Below, piece by piece: positions 1-9,167 of a stretch of 64,000 bases of DNA. Within the stretch, counting starts at the first letter, position 1, and the number at the start of each line of letters is the position of its first letter. The position numbers and the translations under genes are program-made. This DNA comes from Lentilactobacillus otakiensis DSM 19908 = JCM 15040 (GTDB lineage: Bacteria > Bacillota > Bacilli > Lactobacillales > Lactobacillaceae), in assembly GCF_001434145.1 (NCBI RefSeq), contig NZ_AZED01000008.1, positions 1 to 64,000 of the forward strand, written 5' to 3'. The notes beneath the pieces are model-generated. The model made no database searches, was not told the DNA's origin, and was given only the letters and a program-made list of their open reading frames with translations.

Positions 1-56
1 ACGCCTTATGAAATATTCTTTAATGTAGTGTTGCACTTAATTTGACAATTCAAGCA

Positions 57-91
57 AGAAAAAAAGCAACTCCCAGAATGTGGAAGTTGCT
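57..91 (-). terminator. Rho-independent terminator after dnaN
   Basis: Read on the minus strand, arms AGCAACT and AGTTGCT with an imperfect inner stem are followed by a run of T. It lies just beyond the dnaN stop, so most dnaN transcripts should end here rather than continue into the next origin-region genes, which lie outside the window. Confidence 0.8.
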
Positions 92-109
92 GGTTGAATC
101 ATTTCGAAT

Positions 110-1249
110 TTAGAACGTTCTGATTGGCGTAATCAATTGAACAAAGCTGTCACTATCTTCTGTTGGGGTCAACGTAAATGGCCGAAGCGCAGAAGTGAAG
201 TCGATGTTAATGGTTGCCTGACTGAATGAACGCAATGCATCCTTCATGTAATCAGGATTGAAAGAAATTTCGAGTTCGTTACCTTCAAGGGTCTTAGGCT
301 CTAAATCTTCTTCAACATTACCAACATCTGGCGAGTTACCGTAGATTGTTACTGACTTCTTGTCAGGATCAATGGTAATTTTAACGACATTGTTTCTGGA
401 TTCATGTGAAAGTAATGATGCCCGTTCGATGGCAGCTAAAAGTTCAGGTGCTTCAAATGAAATTCGGGTATCGTGTGAATCTGGAATCAGACGAGTCGTA
501 TCAGGATAATTGCCTTCAAGTAATCGTGAGTAGAACAATGTGTTACCAATAACGAATAAGGCTTGGTTTTCTGTAACTGATAAGGAAACTTCTTCTTGAG
601 CGTCATCAATCATTTTGGATAATTCGGTCAAACTCTTACCGGGTATGACGAAATCATAGGAACCATTGATGGGCTTTTCAAGAGTAACTTTCCGTTGACT
701 CAATCGGTGACTATCAGTCGCAACCGCCATAACGTGGTTCTCTGAAATCACAAAATGAACCCCAGTTAGAATTGGTCGACTTTCTTGGTTAGAGACTGCG
801 ACAACTGTTTGACTAATGATTTGTTTGAAAAGATCGGCAGCCAAAGGAATTGAATCGTTTGTCTGAATTTCAGGAAGGTGTGGATAATTGTTGGCATCCA
901 AACCATTGATCGTAAATGAAGACTGGCCTGAAGTAATCATTGTTTGGAAGTTTTCACCAACTTCTAAAGTAATGGTATCTTTAGGCAGCTTTTTAACAAT
1001 TTCTGTAAAGAATCTGGCTGGTAACACAATGGCACCTGCAGATTCAATTGCTAACATATTGTCTGGATCGTCAGCCTTTAATGTGGTTTCAATGGAAATA
1101 TCAGCATCACTACCTGTTAGTACCAGACCATCAGGACCAGCAACTATTTTCAGTCCTGTCAGAATTGGAATAGTTGTTTTAGTAGAGATTGCTCTTGAAA
1201 CGGTGTTAAGACCTCTTGTGAATGCTGTTCGACCAATGGAAAATTTCAT
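110..1249 (-). CDS. dnaN: DNA polymerase III beta subunit (sliding clamp)
   Basis: A 379-residue protein of the usual DnaN length. It forms the ring-shaped dimer that tethers the replicative polymerase to DNA. The N-terminus MKFSIGRTAF, the internal SNQESRPILTGVHF segment and the C-terminal QLITPIRTF are typical of the three-domain clamp. The ATG is preceded by GGGAGG about 11 bases upstream. It lies downstream of dnaA in the same direction with a 189-base gap that itself carries DnaA boxes, so DnaA may influence its expression. Identification is secure from sequence and context. Confidence 0.98.
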   Translation of the reverse strand: MKFSIGRTAFTRGLNTVSRAISTKTTIPILTGLKIVAGPDGLVLTGSDADISIETTLKADDPDNMLAIESAGAIVLPARFFTEIVKKLPKDTITLEVGENFQTMITSGQSSFTINGLDANNYPHLPEIQTNDSIPLAADLFKQIISQTVVAVSNQESRPILTGVHFVISENHVMAVATDSHRLSQRKVTLEKPINGSYDFVIPGKSLTELSKMIDDAQEEVSLSVTENQALFVIGNTLFYSRLLEGNYPDTTRLIPDSHDTRISFEAPELLAAIERASLLSHESRNNVVKITIDPDKKSVTIYGNSPDVGNVEEDLEPKTLEGNELEISFNPDYMKDALRSFSQATINIDFTSALRPFTLTPTEDSDSFVQLITPIRTF

Positions 1250-1321
1250 ACTGTAATCGACCTCCCGGAAAGTGTAAGTATATATTAATTAATAAAAGAA
1301 AAGAGAAGTAACAGTAGGGCA

Positions 1322-1423
1322 TGTGGATATTGTGGATAACTTTTCACAAGTCTTTGGTCCCTAACGCTGAACCTGTGGATAAGACTGTGCACAACTTATT
1401 GACTTCTCTGTTATTTATCCACA
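1322..1423. promoter_or_regulatory. DnaA-box cluster between dnaA and dnaN
   Basis: Three perfect copies of the DnaA box TTATCCACA (or its complement) are at 1331-1339, 1374-1382 and 1415-1423, with a near match at 1322-1330. They fill the dnaA-dnaN spacer. With the larger cluster upstream of dnaA they form a bipartite origin layout like that of Bacillus subtilis. Confidence 0.85.
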
Positions 1424-1438
1424 GTCGATTATACCATT

Positions 1439-2788
1439 TTAGTTCAGGGCGCTTTTAATATCCGAGATTTCTTTTCTTAAATCGGCATCAAGTTTGATAA
1501 TTTCAGCAATTTTATCGCAGGCATGAATAACCGTTGTGTGATCCTTACCGCCGAATTCTTTACCAATCTTTGGCAGCGAGTTACTGGTCATTTCTCTGGA
1601 CAAGTACATCGCAATCTGGCGAGGCATGACGATTGATTTCATGCGTTTCTTGCCTTTGAGATCATTGATGGAAATGTGGAAATAACTGGCAACTTTGTTT
1701 TGAATGTCAACGATTGAGAGCTGACGGTTGTCTTGGCTCAACTTCAAGCCACGGAGTGCTTCATAGACCAAGTCAGTGGTAATCGGTTCATCTTTTAATT
1801 TGGAATAAGCTTGGACCCGAGACAGTGCGCCTTCAAGTTCCCGGACGTTAGAGTCAATTTGACCGGCAATGTAAGACAATGTGTCGTTGGGAATGACCAG
1901 GTTATCCAACTTGGCTTTATTTTTGAGAATCGCAATTCTGGTTTCAAGGTCAGGTGGTGTAATGTCTACTGGCAGACCCCAGGCAAATCGAGATACTAAC
2001 CGTTCCTGTAACTTAGGGATTTCTTGAGGAACTCGATCTGAAGTTAAAACAATTTGTTTGTCGTTATTATAGAGATCATTAAAAGTATGGAAGAACTCTT
2101 CTTGGGTTCCTTCTTTTTGGGCAAAGAATTGAATATCATCAACCATCAAAATGTCGACGTCCCGGTATGCGCGTCGGAACTCTTCAGTTCGATTGGTTTG
2201 AATGGCGTTAATGAAGTCGTTGGTGAAGGCTTCACTGGTGACATATTTAACGTTGGTTTCTGGATGATCCTCAAGGCGCTTGTTACCGATGGCCTGCATT
2301 AAATGGGTTTTGCCCAAACCAACGCCACCATAGAAGAACAAAGGATTGTAAAGTTTCCCGGGTTCTTCAGACACAATTAAAGCAGCGGCGTGGGCCATTT
2401 GGTTGCCTTTACCGATAATAAAGTTATCGAACGTGTAATTGGGATTGAGATGATTTTCCTTACTAAATGAAAACTTGTCATCGTCTTGTTCCTGATCTGC
2501 ATTGTTATCCACAGGTTTTTCTTGCGCTTCTTTATTAACGTCTGAATCCAGAATAAACTTTGGCTCGATGTTACCTTTGGTTATCACAAAAGCGTACTCA
2601 ATCAAGTTTGGTGCCAATTGTTCTTTCCAGTAATCCCGATGCAATTCAGAAGGTAAAGATAAAGTAAGTGTGGATCCATCAAAGCTGATCGGTTTGACTG
2701 GTTTGATCCAGGTATCATATGTAAGGTCAGTGGTGTTGCTGCGAAATTGATCGCTTAATTTCTGCCATAATGAATCCTTATCTAACAC
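1439..2788 (-). CDS. dnaA: Chromosomal replication initiator DnaA
   Basis: A 449-residue initiator ATPase that binds DnaA boxes and opens oriC. Visible parts in order: N-terminal helicase-loading domain (about 1-80), an acidic linker (about 85-110), the AAA+ core with Walker A GGVGLGKTH (about 154-162) and Walker B ILMVDDIQF, and the C-terminal DNA-binding domain with the signature GGKDHTTVIHACDKI. The start is GTG at 2788, preceded by AGAGGGGGAA, an unusually G-rich ribosome-binding site shared with many surface genes in this window. It is flanked on both sides by DnaA boxes, so it is probably autoregulated. Confidence 0.98.
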   Translation of the reverse strand: MLDKDSLWQKLSDQFRSNTTDLTYDTWIKPVKPISFDGSTLTLSLPSELHRDYWKEQLAPNLIEYAFVITKGNIEPKFILDSDVNKEAQEKPVDNNADQEQDDDKFSFSKENHLNPNYTFDNFIIGKGNQMAHAAALIVSEEPGKLYNPLFFYGGVGLGKTHLMQAIGNKRLEDHPETNVKYVTSEAFTNDFINAIQTNRTEEFRRAYRDVDILMVDDIQFFAQKEGTQEEFFHTFNDLYNNDKQIVLTSDRVPQEIPKLQERLVSRFAWGLPVDITPPDLETRIAILKNKAKLDNLVIPNDTLSYIAGQIDSNVRELEGALSRVQAYSKLKDEPITTDLVYEALRGLKLSQDNRQLSIVDIQNKVASYFHISINDLKGKKRMKSIVMPRQIAMYLSREMTSNSLPKIGKEFGGKDHTTVIHACDKIAEIIKLDADLRKEISDIKSALN

Positions 2789-2849
2789 TACGAATTCCCC
2801 CTCTGTTTTTTAGTCGTTGAACGAAATGCAAATTAATTTTAGCATTCCC

Positions 2850-3240
2850 CAGAAAAGTTTTCCACAGGCAAAAACAGCCTGTGCATAATTGTTTCACAGG
2901 GGTGGACGAAATGTATAAGTACCCTGTGGAAAAGTGGATAACGCACAGCAAAACACAGGTAATGAACAGGCAACTGTGGATAACTAAACCTGATAACAAC
3001 GGCTTTATCCTGAAATAAATTTTAGAAATCCACAACCTGTGGATAACTTTTAAAACAATGTGTGAACTTGTGGATAACCTTGTGCAAATCTCCAAAATCG
3101 GCTATGATTATTTGTGCGGTTATCCACACTTATTGTTCATGAAACAAATTTTAAATTATTTTTGATTTAATCAATCATGCAAAAGACTATTCCATTAGTG
3201 GACAAATTATGTTAATATATTTGGGAAATGCATTTGAACA
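2850..3240. other. Replication origin oriC
   Basis: Perfect DnaA boxes are at 2975-2983, 3038-3046, 3069-3077 and 3120-3128. One-mismatch boxes are at 2858-2866, 2925-2933 and 2933-2941. A strongly AT-rich stretch follows (about 3140-3240) and is the likely unwinding element next to the last box. The block lies between divergent dnaA and rpmH, the standard Firmicutes origin position. The segment 2789-3293 holds no gene. Confidence 0.92.
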
Positions 3241-3293
3241 TATTGTAATTAAATGCTTAAACGCGACTTTTACAGTTAAAGGAGGAATTTATC

Positions 3294-3428
3294 ATGAAAA
3301 GAACTTATCAACCAAAGAAACGTCATCGCGCTCGCGTTCATGGCTTCCGTAAACGTATGAGTACCAGCAATGGTCGTAAAGTGTTGGCTCGCCGACGTCA
3401 AAAAGGTAGAAAATCATTGTCTGCATAG
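3294..3428 (+). CDS. rpmH: 50S ribosomal protein L34
   Basis: A 44-residue, very basic protein starting [18 protein letters not shown] and rich in Arg and Lys to its end. This is the whole length of bacterial L34, a late-assembling part of the 50S subunit. A strong ribosome-binding site AAAGGAGG precedes the ATG. It is the first gene on the rightward replichore, directly after oriC, and is followed by a strong terminator that reduces read-through into rnpA. Confidence 0.98.
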   Translation: MKRTYQPKKRHRARVHGFRKRMSTSNGRKVLARRRQKGRKSLSA

Positions 3429-3456
3429 ACCACTGACCATTCAGTGGTCTTTTTCA
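3427..3456 (+). terminator. Terminator after rpmH
   Basis: A ten-base-pair perfect stem AGACCACTGA / TCAGTGGTCT with a four-base loop is followed by TTTTCATTT. It overlaps the rpmH stop codon and allows L34 to be made in excess over the RNase P protein downstream. Confidence 0.85.
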
Positions 3457-3487
3457 TTTATTTTTCAAAAATCTGTGGAGATGGATC

Positions 3488-3853
3488 ATGCGAAAATCGT
3501 ATCGAGTAAAAAAAGAGTCTGAGTTTCAAGAAGTATTCGAAACTCATAACTCCGTTGCAAATCGTCAATTTGTTGTCTATTCTTTGGACAAACCCAATCA
3601 ATTACATTTTCGCGTCGGTATTTCTGTTGGTAAGAAGATCGGTAACGCGGTACATAGAAATTGGGTTAAGCGAAGAATTCGCCAATCCCTGTTGGAATTA
3701 AAGCCTTATCTCCGTCAGGACGTTGATTTCATCGTGATCGCACGTCCGGCAGCTGATCAAATGGCAATGGCTGATGTGAAAGCCAGCTTAATTCACGTAC
3801 TCAAGTTAGCTAAACTAATCGATCCCAACTATGATAGTGAGGAAAAAAGTTGA
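3488..3853 (+). CDS. rnpA: Ribonuclease P protein component
   Basis: A 121-residue basic protein that helps RNase P RNA trim the 5' leaders of pre-tRNAs. It begins [17 protein letters not shown] and carries the family signature around [12 protein letters not shown] (about residues 57-68). GGAG lies upstream of the ATG. Its stop codon overlaps the TTG start of yidC in TTGA, so the two are translationally coupled. Confidence 0.97.
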   Translation: MRKSYRVKKESEFQEVFETHNSVANRQFVVYSLDKPNQLHFRVGISVGKKIGNAVHRNWVKRRIRQSLLELKPYLRQDVDFIVIARPAADQMAMADVKASLIHVLKLAKLIDPNYDSEEKS

Positions 3854-4686
3854 AAAAGAGAATAAAGAAATTACTAGTATTACTATCATTAGTAAGTTTG
3901 ACGGTAGTACTTTCCGCATGTAGCAATGCACCAATAACCAATCACAGTACAGGTATTTGGGATGGCTGGGTTGTCTTGAACTTCTCCAGAGCCATTATCT
4001 GGCTGTCTAAATTCTTTAGCGACAACTACGGAATGGGAATTATTGTCTTCACCATTCTTGTTCGGATTGTTATTCTGCCATTGATGATTTATCAAACCAG
4101 AAGTATGCGCAAGACCCAAGAGGTTCAACCGCAGCTGAAGGCTTTACAAAAGAAGTATTCATCAAAGGATGCAGCAACCGTTCAAAAGCTTCAGGCTGAA
4201 CAAAAGAAGCTGTATGCTGAAGCAGGTATCAATCCATTAGCCGGCTGTTTGCCATTGATTGTTCAGATGCCAATTCTGTTTGCTTTGTACCAAGCAATTT
4301 GGCGGACTCATATTTTGAGAAGTGGCACATTCTTCTGGCTGCAACTTGGTCATCCGGATCCATACTTCATCCTGCCAATTCTGGCTGCATTGTTCACTTT
4401 CATTTCTTCATGGTTGGCCATGAAAGGTCAGCCTGAATCCAATTCAATGACGACGATGATGACAATGGGGATGCCATTCTTCATTTTGATCATGGCCGTC
4501 AGCTTACCATCAGCGCTGTCATTGTACTGGGTAATTACCAACGCGTTCCAAGTAGGTCAAACCCTGGTTATTCAAAATCCTTGGAAGATCCGTCGTGAAC
4601 GTGAAAAGAAACAACGTGAAGAGCGTGAAAAACAACGGGCAATTAGAAAAGCCGTTAAACGTGCGAAGAAGAGTAAACGTAAATAA
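3850..4686 (+). CDS. yidC: Membrane protein insertase YidC/SpoIIIJ (lipoprotein)
   Basis: A 278-residue member of the YidC/Oxa1/Alb3 family, which inserts proteins into the cytoplasmic membrane with or without Sec. It has a signal sequence ending in the lipobox LSAC (Cys24), then membrane segments with the conserved core around [18 protein letters not shown], and a highly basic tail ([16 protein letters not shown]) that can contact ribosomes. The start is TTG, overlapping the rnpA stop by three bases. In most Firmicutes jag follows directly. Here a terminator and four unrelated genes intervene. Confidence 0.96.
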   Translation: MKKRIKKLLVLLSLVSLTVVLSACSNAPITNHSTGIWDGWVVLNFSRAIIWLSKFFSDNYGMGIIVFTILVRIVILPLMIYQTRSMRKTQEVQPQLKALQKKYSSKDAATVQKLQAEQKKLYAEAGINPLAGCLPLIVQMPILFALYQAIWRTHILRSGTFFWLQLGHPDPYFILPILAALFTFISSWLAMKGQPESNSMTTMMTMGMPFFILIMAVSLPSALSLYWVITNAFQVGQTLVIQNPWKIRREREKKQREEREKQRAIRKAVKRAKKSKRK

Positions 4687-4694
4687 TTGATATT

Positions 4695-4727
4695 AACAGC
4701 GTGGTCATTTGGCCAGGCTGTTTTTTT
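4695..4727 (+). terminator. Terminator after yidC
   Basis: An imperfect stem with arms AACAGC and GCTGTT around an inner TGG/CCA pair is followed by seven T. It closes the rnpA-yidC unit. Confidence 0.7.
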
Positions 4728-4779
4728 ATTCTCAAAATCAGTTAAACTAAGTTAAATGGATGATTAAAGGAAGTTAACG

Positions 4780-5910
4780 ATGAAAAAAATTGTGATTGCC
4801 GTAGACTCGTTTAAGGGCAGTGCCAGTTCAACCGAAGCAGCTGAATATTTAAGTCGTGGTCTCATCCAAGCAAACCAGTCAGTTGAAGTGACCAAAGTGC
4901 CGCTTGCCGACGGTGGTGAAGGGACCGTCACAGCCATTCTCAGTGCCACTGACGGCAAATCGATGACCACGAAGGTGTCTGGACCTGTTGGTGGTCAAAT
5001 GGACGCTAAGTGGGGTTTGATTGATGATCAGACAGCCGTTATTGAAATGGCTGCCGCTGCAGGATTCACCCAAGATAAGAATCGTGATGTTGCCCTTAAA
5101 TCGACGTATGGTGTTGGCGAACTCATCCAAACCGCAATTGATCACGGGGTTACCAAAATTTATCTGGGTCTGGGTGGCAGTTCGACCAATGATGGTGGCG
5201 TCGGGATGGCCCAAGCTTTAGGTGGTCATTTTCTTGATCAAAATGGTGCTGAAATTACTCAGGGAATTGACGGCTTGGGACATTTGGCCAAAATTGACTT
5301 AACTGGCTTACAAGAGCGTCTCCGCCAGGTTCAAGTGATTGGTCTTTCAGATGTTGATAATCCCCTGACCGGAGAAACCGGTGCTACCCAAGTCTTTGGA
5401 CCACAGAAAGGTGTTGGCCCGGACCAAATTGGATTGTTCGATCACCGACTTCATCGACTGGCCGATTTAACGGCGAGTTCACTTGGGGATGATTTCTCAA
5501 ACGTGCCTGGTGTGGGGGCTGCTGGTGGTCTTGGATTTGGTGTCTTGGCATTTCTTGGTGGACGTCTAACATCTGGGATAAATGCCATCATTCATATCGT
5601 GGGATTGCAGACAATAATTCAAGATGCCGACTTGGTGATTACAGGCGAAGGCCAAATTGATCGTCAGACATTGAACGGCAAATTACCGATGGGCGTTTTG
5701 AAGGTCGCTCAACAAGCCAAGGTTCCGATTATTGCCGTTGCTGGAAGTGTGAGTGATCATATCCAGCCGCTTTATGAACAGGGGTTTGATTTGATTGTTT
5801 CCACCACGACTCGCCCCATGAGTGTGAGTGATGCAATTTCTGCGGCGCCTGAGTTAATTACCCAGACTGGGTATCGGTTGGGTAAGATGCTTTTATTTGG
5901 AAAAAATTGA
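4780..5910 (+). CDS. glxK: Glycerate kinase (GarK/GlxK family)
   Basis: A 376-residue kinase that phosphorylates glycerate with ATP and feeds it into lower glycolysis. Family features: the start MKKIVIAVDSFKGSASSTEA, the LGLGGSSTNDGGVGMA stretch (about residues 128-143), GVGAAGGLGFG, and VITGEGQIDRQTLNGKLP towards the C-terminus. The length is normal. The start is supported by AAAGGAAG. It is followed 24 bases later by an oxidoreductase in the same direction, probably one transcript. The pair is part of the block that splits yidC from jag. Confidence 0.93.
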   Translation: MKKIVIAVDSFKGSASSTEAAEYLSRGLIQANQSVEVTKVPLADGGEGTVTAILSATDGKSMTTKVSGPVGGQMDAKWGLIDDQTAVIEMAAAAGFTQDKNRDVALKSTYGVGELIQTAIDHGVTKIYLGLGGSSTNDGGVGMAQALGGHFLDQNGAEITQGIDGLGHLAKIDLTGLQERLRQVQVIGLSDVDNPLTGETGATQVFGPQKGVGPDQIGLFDHRLHRLADLTASSLGDDFSNVPGVGAAGGLGFGVLAFLGGRLTSGINAIIHIVGLQTIIQDADLVITGEGQIDRQTLNGKLPMGVLKVAQQAKVPIIAVAGSVSDHIQPLYEQGFDLIVSTTTRPMSVSDAISAAPELITQTGYRLGKMLLFGKN

Positions 5911-5934
5911 GCTAAGTGAAATGAGGATTTTGAA

Positions 5935-6945
5935 ATGACAAAACTAATGAAAGCTGCTCAGATTCAAAAATATGGACAGCAGCGACTAGATATTGTTCAA
6001 GTGCCGATCCCAGTAATTAGGGATAATGATGTCCTGGTGAAAGTTGCGGCGGCCAGTATTAACCCGATTGATTTGAAAACTCGCGACGGTCAGCTCAGAA
6101 TGTTATTGAAATACAAAATGCCCCTGACTTTGGGGAGCGATTTTTCTGGAACGGTGACTAAAGTTGGCAAATCCGTCGTTGCTTTTCACGTCGGTGATCA
6201 GGTTTACGGTCGGGTTCAGAAGAATCGGATTGGGACATTTGCTGAGTACGTGGGGGTTGATCAAGGTGACATCGCACTAAAACCTGTTAATCTCACCCTG
6301 CAAGATGCTGCGGCAATTCCGTTAGTCGCATTAACCAGCTACCAGGCGCTGGTTGACGTGATGCAAGTCAATCCTGGTGATAAGATCTTGATTCAAGCGG
6401 GTTCTGGTGGAATTGGCACGATGGCCATTCCAATCGCCAAGTCGTTAGGGGCATTTGTTGCCACAACGACAAGCGCTAAAAATGCAGAATTAGTCCGCAA
6501 ACTTGGTGCGGACCAAGTCATTGATTATCATCAAACTCACTTTGAAGATGTTTTAGTCGATTATGACTATGTATTTGACACACTGGGCGGTCAAGCCTTG
6601 ATAAATTCGTTTCGCATTGTGAAACCTGGTGGTAAAATTGTCTCAATTTCTGGAATGCCGAATGGTCGGTTCGCGAAAAATTATGGATTACCAGGTTGGA
6701 AACGACTTGCACTTTCGCTGGCAACGATGAACATTGCTCGATTGGAACGTCGAACTGGGGTTGAATATGACTTTTTGTTTATGAAGCCGAGTGGTCGCGA
6801 GTTGACCGCAATCACGACCTTGATCGAACAAGGCGTGGTTAAGCCGATTATTGACCGGGTGGTGCCCTTCGAAGATATTCAGTCTGCTTTTGATTATTCA
6901 GCCTCGGGGCGAGCGAAAGGAAAGATTTTAGTTGCGATCGGGTAG
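5935..6945 (+). CDS. NAD(P)H-dependent quinone reductase-like medium-chain dehydrogenase
   Basis: A 336-residue member of the zinc-independent branch of the alcohol dehydrogenase superfamily. The N-terminal GroES-like fold contains AASINPIDLKTRDGQ, the cofactor-binding Rossmann part contains ILIQAGSGGIGTMAIPIAKSL (about 151-171), and the C-terminus returns to the GroES fold. Zinc-ligand cysteines are not evident. The family reduces quinones or alpha,beta-unsaturated carbonyls, and the substrate cannot be told from sequence. GAGG precedes the ATG. It probably shares a transcript with the glycerate kinase. Confidence 0.85.
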   Translation: MTKLMKAAQIQKYGQQRLDIVQVPIPVIRDNDVLVKVAAASINPIDLKTRDGQLRMLLKYKMPLTLGSDFSGTVTKVGKSVVAFHVGDQVYGRVQKNRIGTFAEYVGVDQGDIALKPVNLTLQDAAAIPLVALTSYQALVDVMQVNPGDKILIQAGSGGIGTMAIPIAKSLGAFVATTTSAKNAELVRKLGADQVIDYHQTHFEDVLVDYDYVFDTLGGQALINSFRIVKPGGKIVSISGMPNGRFAKNYGLPGWKRLALSLATMNIARLERRTGVEYDFLFMKPSGRELTAITTLIEQGVVKPIIDRVVPFEDIQSAFDYSASGRAKGKILVAIG

Positions 6946-6968
6946 TTATACAGTTATACGATACAAAT

Positions 6969-7015
6969 AAAACGGACCAGAGATGAACAATATTCGCTCA
7001 TCACTGGTCCGTTTC
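6969..7015. terminator. Bidirectional terminator between convergent genes
   Basis: An 11-base-pair perfect stem AAACGGACCAG / CTGGTCCGTTT is extended inward by AGATGA/TCATC-type pairs. It lies between the plus-strand oxidoreductase and the minus-strand SDR and can serve both. Confidence 0.75.
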
Positions 7016-7080
7016 ACGTATACGACAGCAATTTGTCTACCAAGTTCAATCTGCACGATCATCCTCGGTTTGATGTATGT

Positions 7081-7851
7081 TTATTGATATCTCATACCGC
7101 CATCTACCAGAATCGATTGACCGGTAATATAGGCAGCATCTGGGGACGCAAACCATGACACAACCTTGGCAACGTCTTCTGGAGTTGCTTCTCTGCCCAG
7201 TGAAATTTCACTGAGGCAGTTTTTTTGTTGCTGCTCAACTGAAATACCTTTGATTTCAGCCGTTCGTTTATCAATCCCATCTCTTAATGGCGTTCTGACG
7301 ATTCCGGGATCGTAGGCATTGACCGTGATTTGGTCCTTGGCTAATTCTTTGGAAGCTGCCTGAGTAATTCCGCGGACACCAAACTTTGAAATTGAATAGG
7401 CACTTTGAAGAGCAGAAGCCTCAACTCCAGCAAGGGATGCAGCGTTGACAATTCGACCGCCGTGTCCCTGTTTTTTGAATTGCTCAGCTGCTGCTTGGGT
7501 GCCCCAATAGGTTCCTAACAAATTAACATCTAGCAATCGGCGAATGTCTTTTTCTGCAGAATCAACAATTTCATCGATGAAGGCCACACCGGCGTTATTG
7601 ACGTATACTGCTAATTCGCCAAGATCGGCAACCGCGTTTTGTACCAAATCAAAGACACTATTGCGGTCAGCCACATCCAAATGGTATGACTTTGCTGAAT
7701 AGCCTGCTTTGGTTAAATCAGCAGTTACCTTATCAGCAGTTTCACCGTTAATATCTGCGACAGCAATCGCAAACCCGTCTTTTGCTAATCGATGCGCGAT
7801 TCCTTCACCAATTCCTTGTCCTGCACCAGTTACAATTGCTAATTTTGCCAT
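7081..7851 (-). CDS. Short-chain dehydrogenase, acetoin/diacetyl reductase type
   Basis: A 256-residue SDR. The Rossmann motif TGAGQGIGEG is near residues 8-17, NNAGV is near the middle, and the catalytic Ser...YSISK motif and the late YITGQSILVDGGM segment are typical of the BudC/diacetyl reductase branch, which interconverts diacetyl, acetoin and butanediol. I chose the ATG at 7851 (MAKLAIVTGAG) because GGGGTGG precedes it. An upstream ATG in frame would add 27 residues that belong to no SDR. An 11-base inverted repeat plus T-tract lies in the leader. The branch assignment is an inference from sequence style. Confidence 0.85.
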   Translation of the reverse strand: MAKLAIVTGAGQGIGEGIAHRLAKDGFAIAVADINGETADKVTADLTKAGYSAKSYHLDVADRNSVFDLVQNAVADLGELAVYVNNAGVAFIDEIVDSAEKDIRRLLDVNLLGTYWGTQAAAEQFKKQGHGGRIVNAASLAGVEASALQSAYSISKFGVRGITQAASKELAKDQITVNAYDPGIVRTPLRDGIDKRTAEIKGISVEQQQKNCLSEISLGREATPEDVAKVVSWFASPDAAYITGQSILVDGGMRYQ

Positions 7852-7889
7852 TATATCCACCCCAAATTTATCATATTTTTTCCATAAAA

Positions 7890-7923
7890 TTAAAAAAGCT
7901 TCTGCAGTATACACTGCAGAAGC
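7890..7923 (-). terminator. Hairpin plus T-tract in the SDR leader (terminator or attenuator)
   Basis: Arms GCTTCTGCAGT (7898-7908) and ACTGCAGAAGC (7913-7923) form a perfect 11-base-pair stem around ATAC, and on the minus strand this is followed by TTTTTT. It lies about 40 bases upstream of the SDR start and about 290 bases downstream of the cation-efflux gene on the same strand. It could end the efflux transcript or attenuate the SDR message. In the rest of the gap (7924-8213) I recognise nothing. Confidence 0.7.
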
Positions 7924-8213
7924 GAATAACACTTTACCATTCTGATTTATTTAACGATTGCCCGTTAAACCTTGATAACCACCGATTGTCGATGGTGTGT
8001 CTGCTAACGGGGACCTATCCGTTTACTGCTCATGATCAAACTCACAGTAACCAATCACCGGCCATATTCGTTTGAGTTGAATATTGGCTCTCATCAACGC
8101 CAACTCTCTGGCAAACAACGCCAAACTACTCACCGATTCATTTTGTTTAACAAATTATCATTTAATTAGAATCGAATATAGCCCTCATTGTTTTATTTGT
8201 CAACCGATTTGAA

Positions 8214-9167
8214 TTAATCGACTGAGTGTGGATTGTCTTTTTGACTGACAGGATAGTTCATGACGTCGGCGTCCAAGATGTCATACTTCGCCATTAAGGC
8301 ATGCTCAACTTTTTCACCGATTGCATACGCAGTTTTTAGATCCGTATCATCAGCCAAATAGATTCCGATTTTCATTACAATTTGATCACCCAACCAGCGA
8401 GGTTCAATTCCCTGGATGCCGAGAACCCCTGGAATGGTGCTGATTGTTTTACTGTATTGTTCAATGTCTTTAGGGTCGAAACCTTCACTTAAGCGCATGA
8501 TGGTGGTCCTGAAAATACTGATTGATGAATGAAAAATCAAACAACCAACAATCAAAGTTGCGACACCATCCAACCATTGGGCACCAAGATAAGCACCACC
8601 AATGGATAGAAAGGTGCCAAAACTCGTCCAAGCATCGCTCTTAAGATCTTGACCTGATGCGGTTAACGCCTGGTTATTGAGCTGAATGCCCTTCTGTTTG
8701 TTAAATTGGGCCAGGATTGCAATGATACTGGCTGCAATGAGACTAACGGCGAGTGACCAATAGTTTGGACGAATGGTGTGGCCAGCAAGAAATTTGCCAA
8801 CCGCGAAAACACCATCGACAAAAATTTGGATACTAACAGCAAACATAATCGTTGCTGAAAGTAGTGCTGCAATGTTTTCATATTGCCAGTGTCCCACGAC
8901 ATGATTGGAATCAGGTGGACGTTTTGAAACTTTTAAGCCGATAATCAAAATGGCTGCCCCACAGACCCCAGTCAGGTTATTTAGGCCGTCAGCGATCAAC
9001 ACGGTGATTTGTGCAAAAAAGCCAATAATTAGTTCCGCAACCATGATGGCTGAGTAGGCGCTTAGGTTGACCCAGGTAATCTGCTGGGCCTCTTGAAGCT
9101 TGCTAAGTCGGTGTTGGCGGTCGATTTGAATGTTCCGGCCGGCGTCATATTGATTTGTGTTTGCCAT
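8214..9167 (-). CDS. Cation diffusion facilitator family transporter
   Basis: A 317-residue protein of the CDF family, which exports divalent metals (Zn, Mn, Fe, Co) in exchange for protons. About six membrane segments occupy residues 30-220, including the family pattern VLIADGLNNLTG in the second helix and LKSDAWTSFGTF in the fifth, both carrying likely metal-binding Asp residues. The cytoplasmic C-terminal domain begins near 230 (SEGFDPKDIEQY). AGGAAG precedes the ATG. It is divergent from jag. The metal is not predictable here. Confidence 0.9.
   Translation of the reverse strand: MANTNQYDAGRNIQIDRQHRLSKLQEAQQITWVNLSAYSAIMVAELIIGFFAQITVLIADGLNNLTGVCGAAILIIGLKVSKRPPDSNHVVGHWQYENIAALLSATIMFAVSIQIFVDGVFAVGKFLAGHTIRPNYWSLAVSLIAASIIAILAQFNKQKGIQLNNQALTASGQDLKSDAWTSFGTFLSIGGAYLGAQWLDGVATLIVGCLIFHSSISIFRTTIMRLSEGFDPKDIEQYSKTISTIPGVLGIQGIEPRWLGDQIVMKIGIYLADDTDLKTAYAIGEKVEHALMAKYDILDADVMNYPVSQKDNPHSVD

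Noticed and set aside
2778-3095. 105-codon open frame on the minus strand across oriC
   Set aside because: It lies over the DnaA-box cluster, has no ribosome-binding site and a composition imposed by the repeated boxes. It is an origin shadow, not a gene.
3133-3148. Near-palindrome TTGTTCATGAAACAA in oriC as a seventh parS
   Set aside because: It lacks the GTG/CAC part of the parS centre and is one base shorter. More likely part of the origin's AT-rich region.
7009-7020. GTTTCACGTA as a parS half
   Set aside because: Only the left half and the centre match; the right half (TACGAC) does not. It is also the end of a terminator stem.
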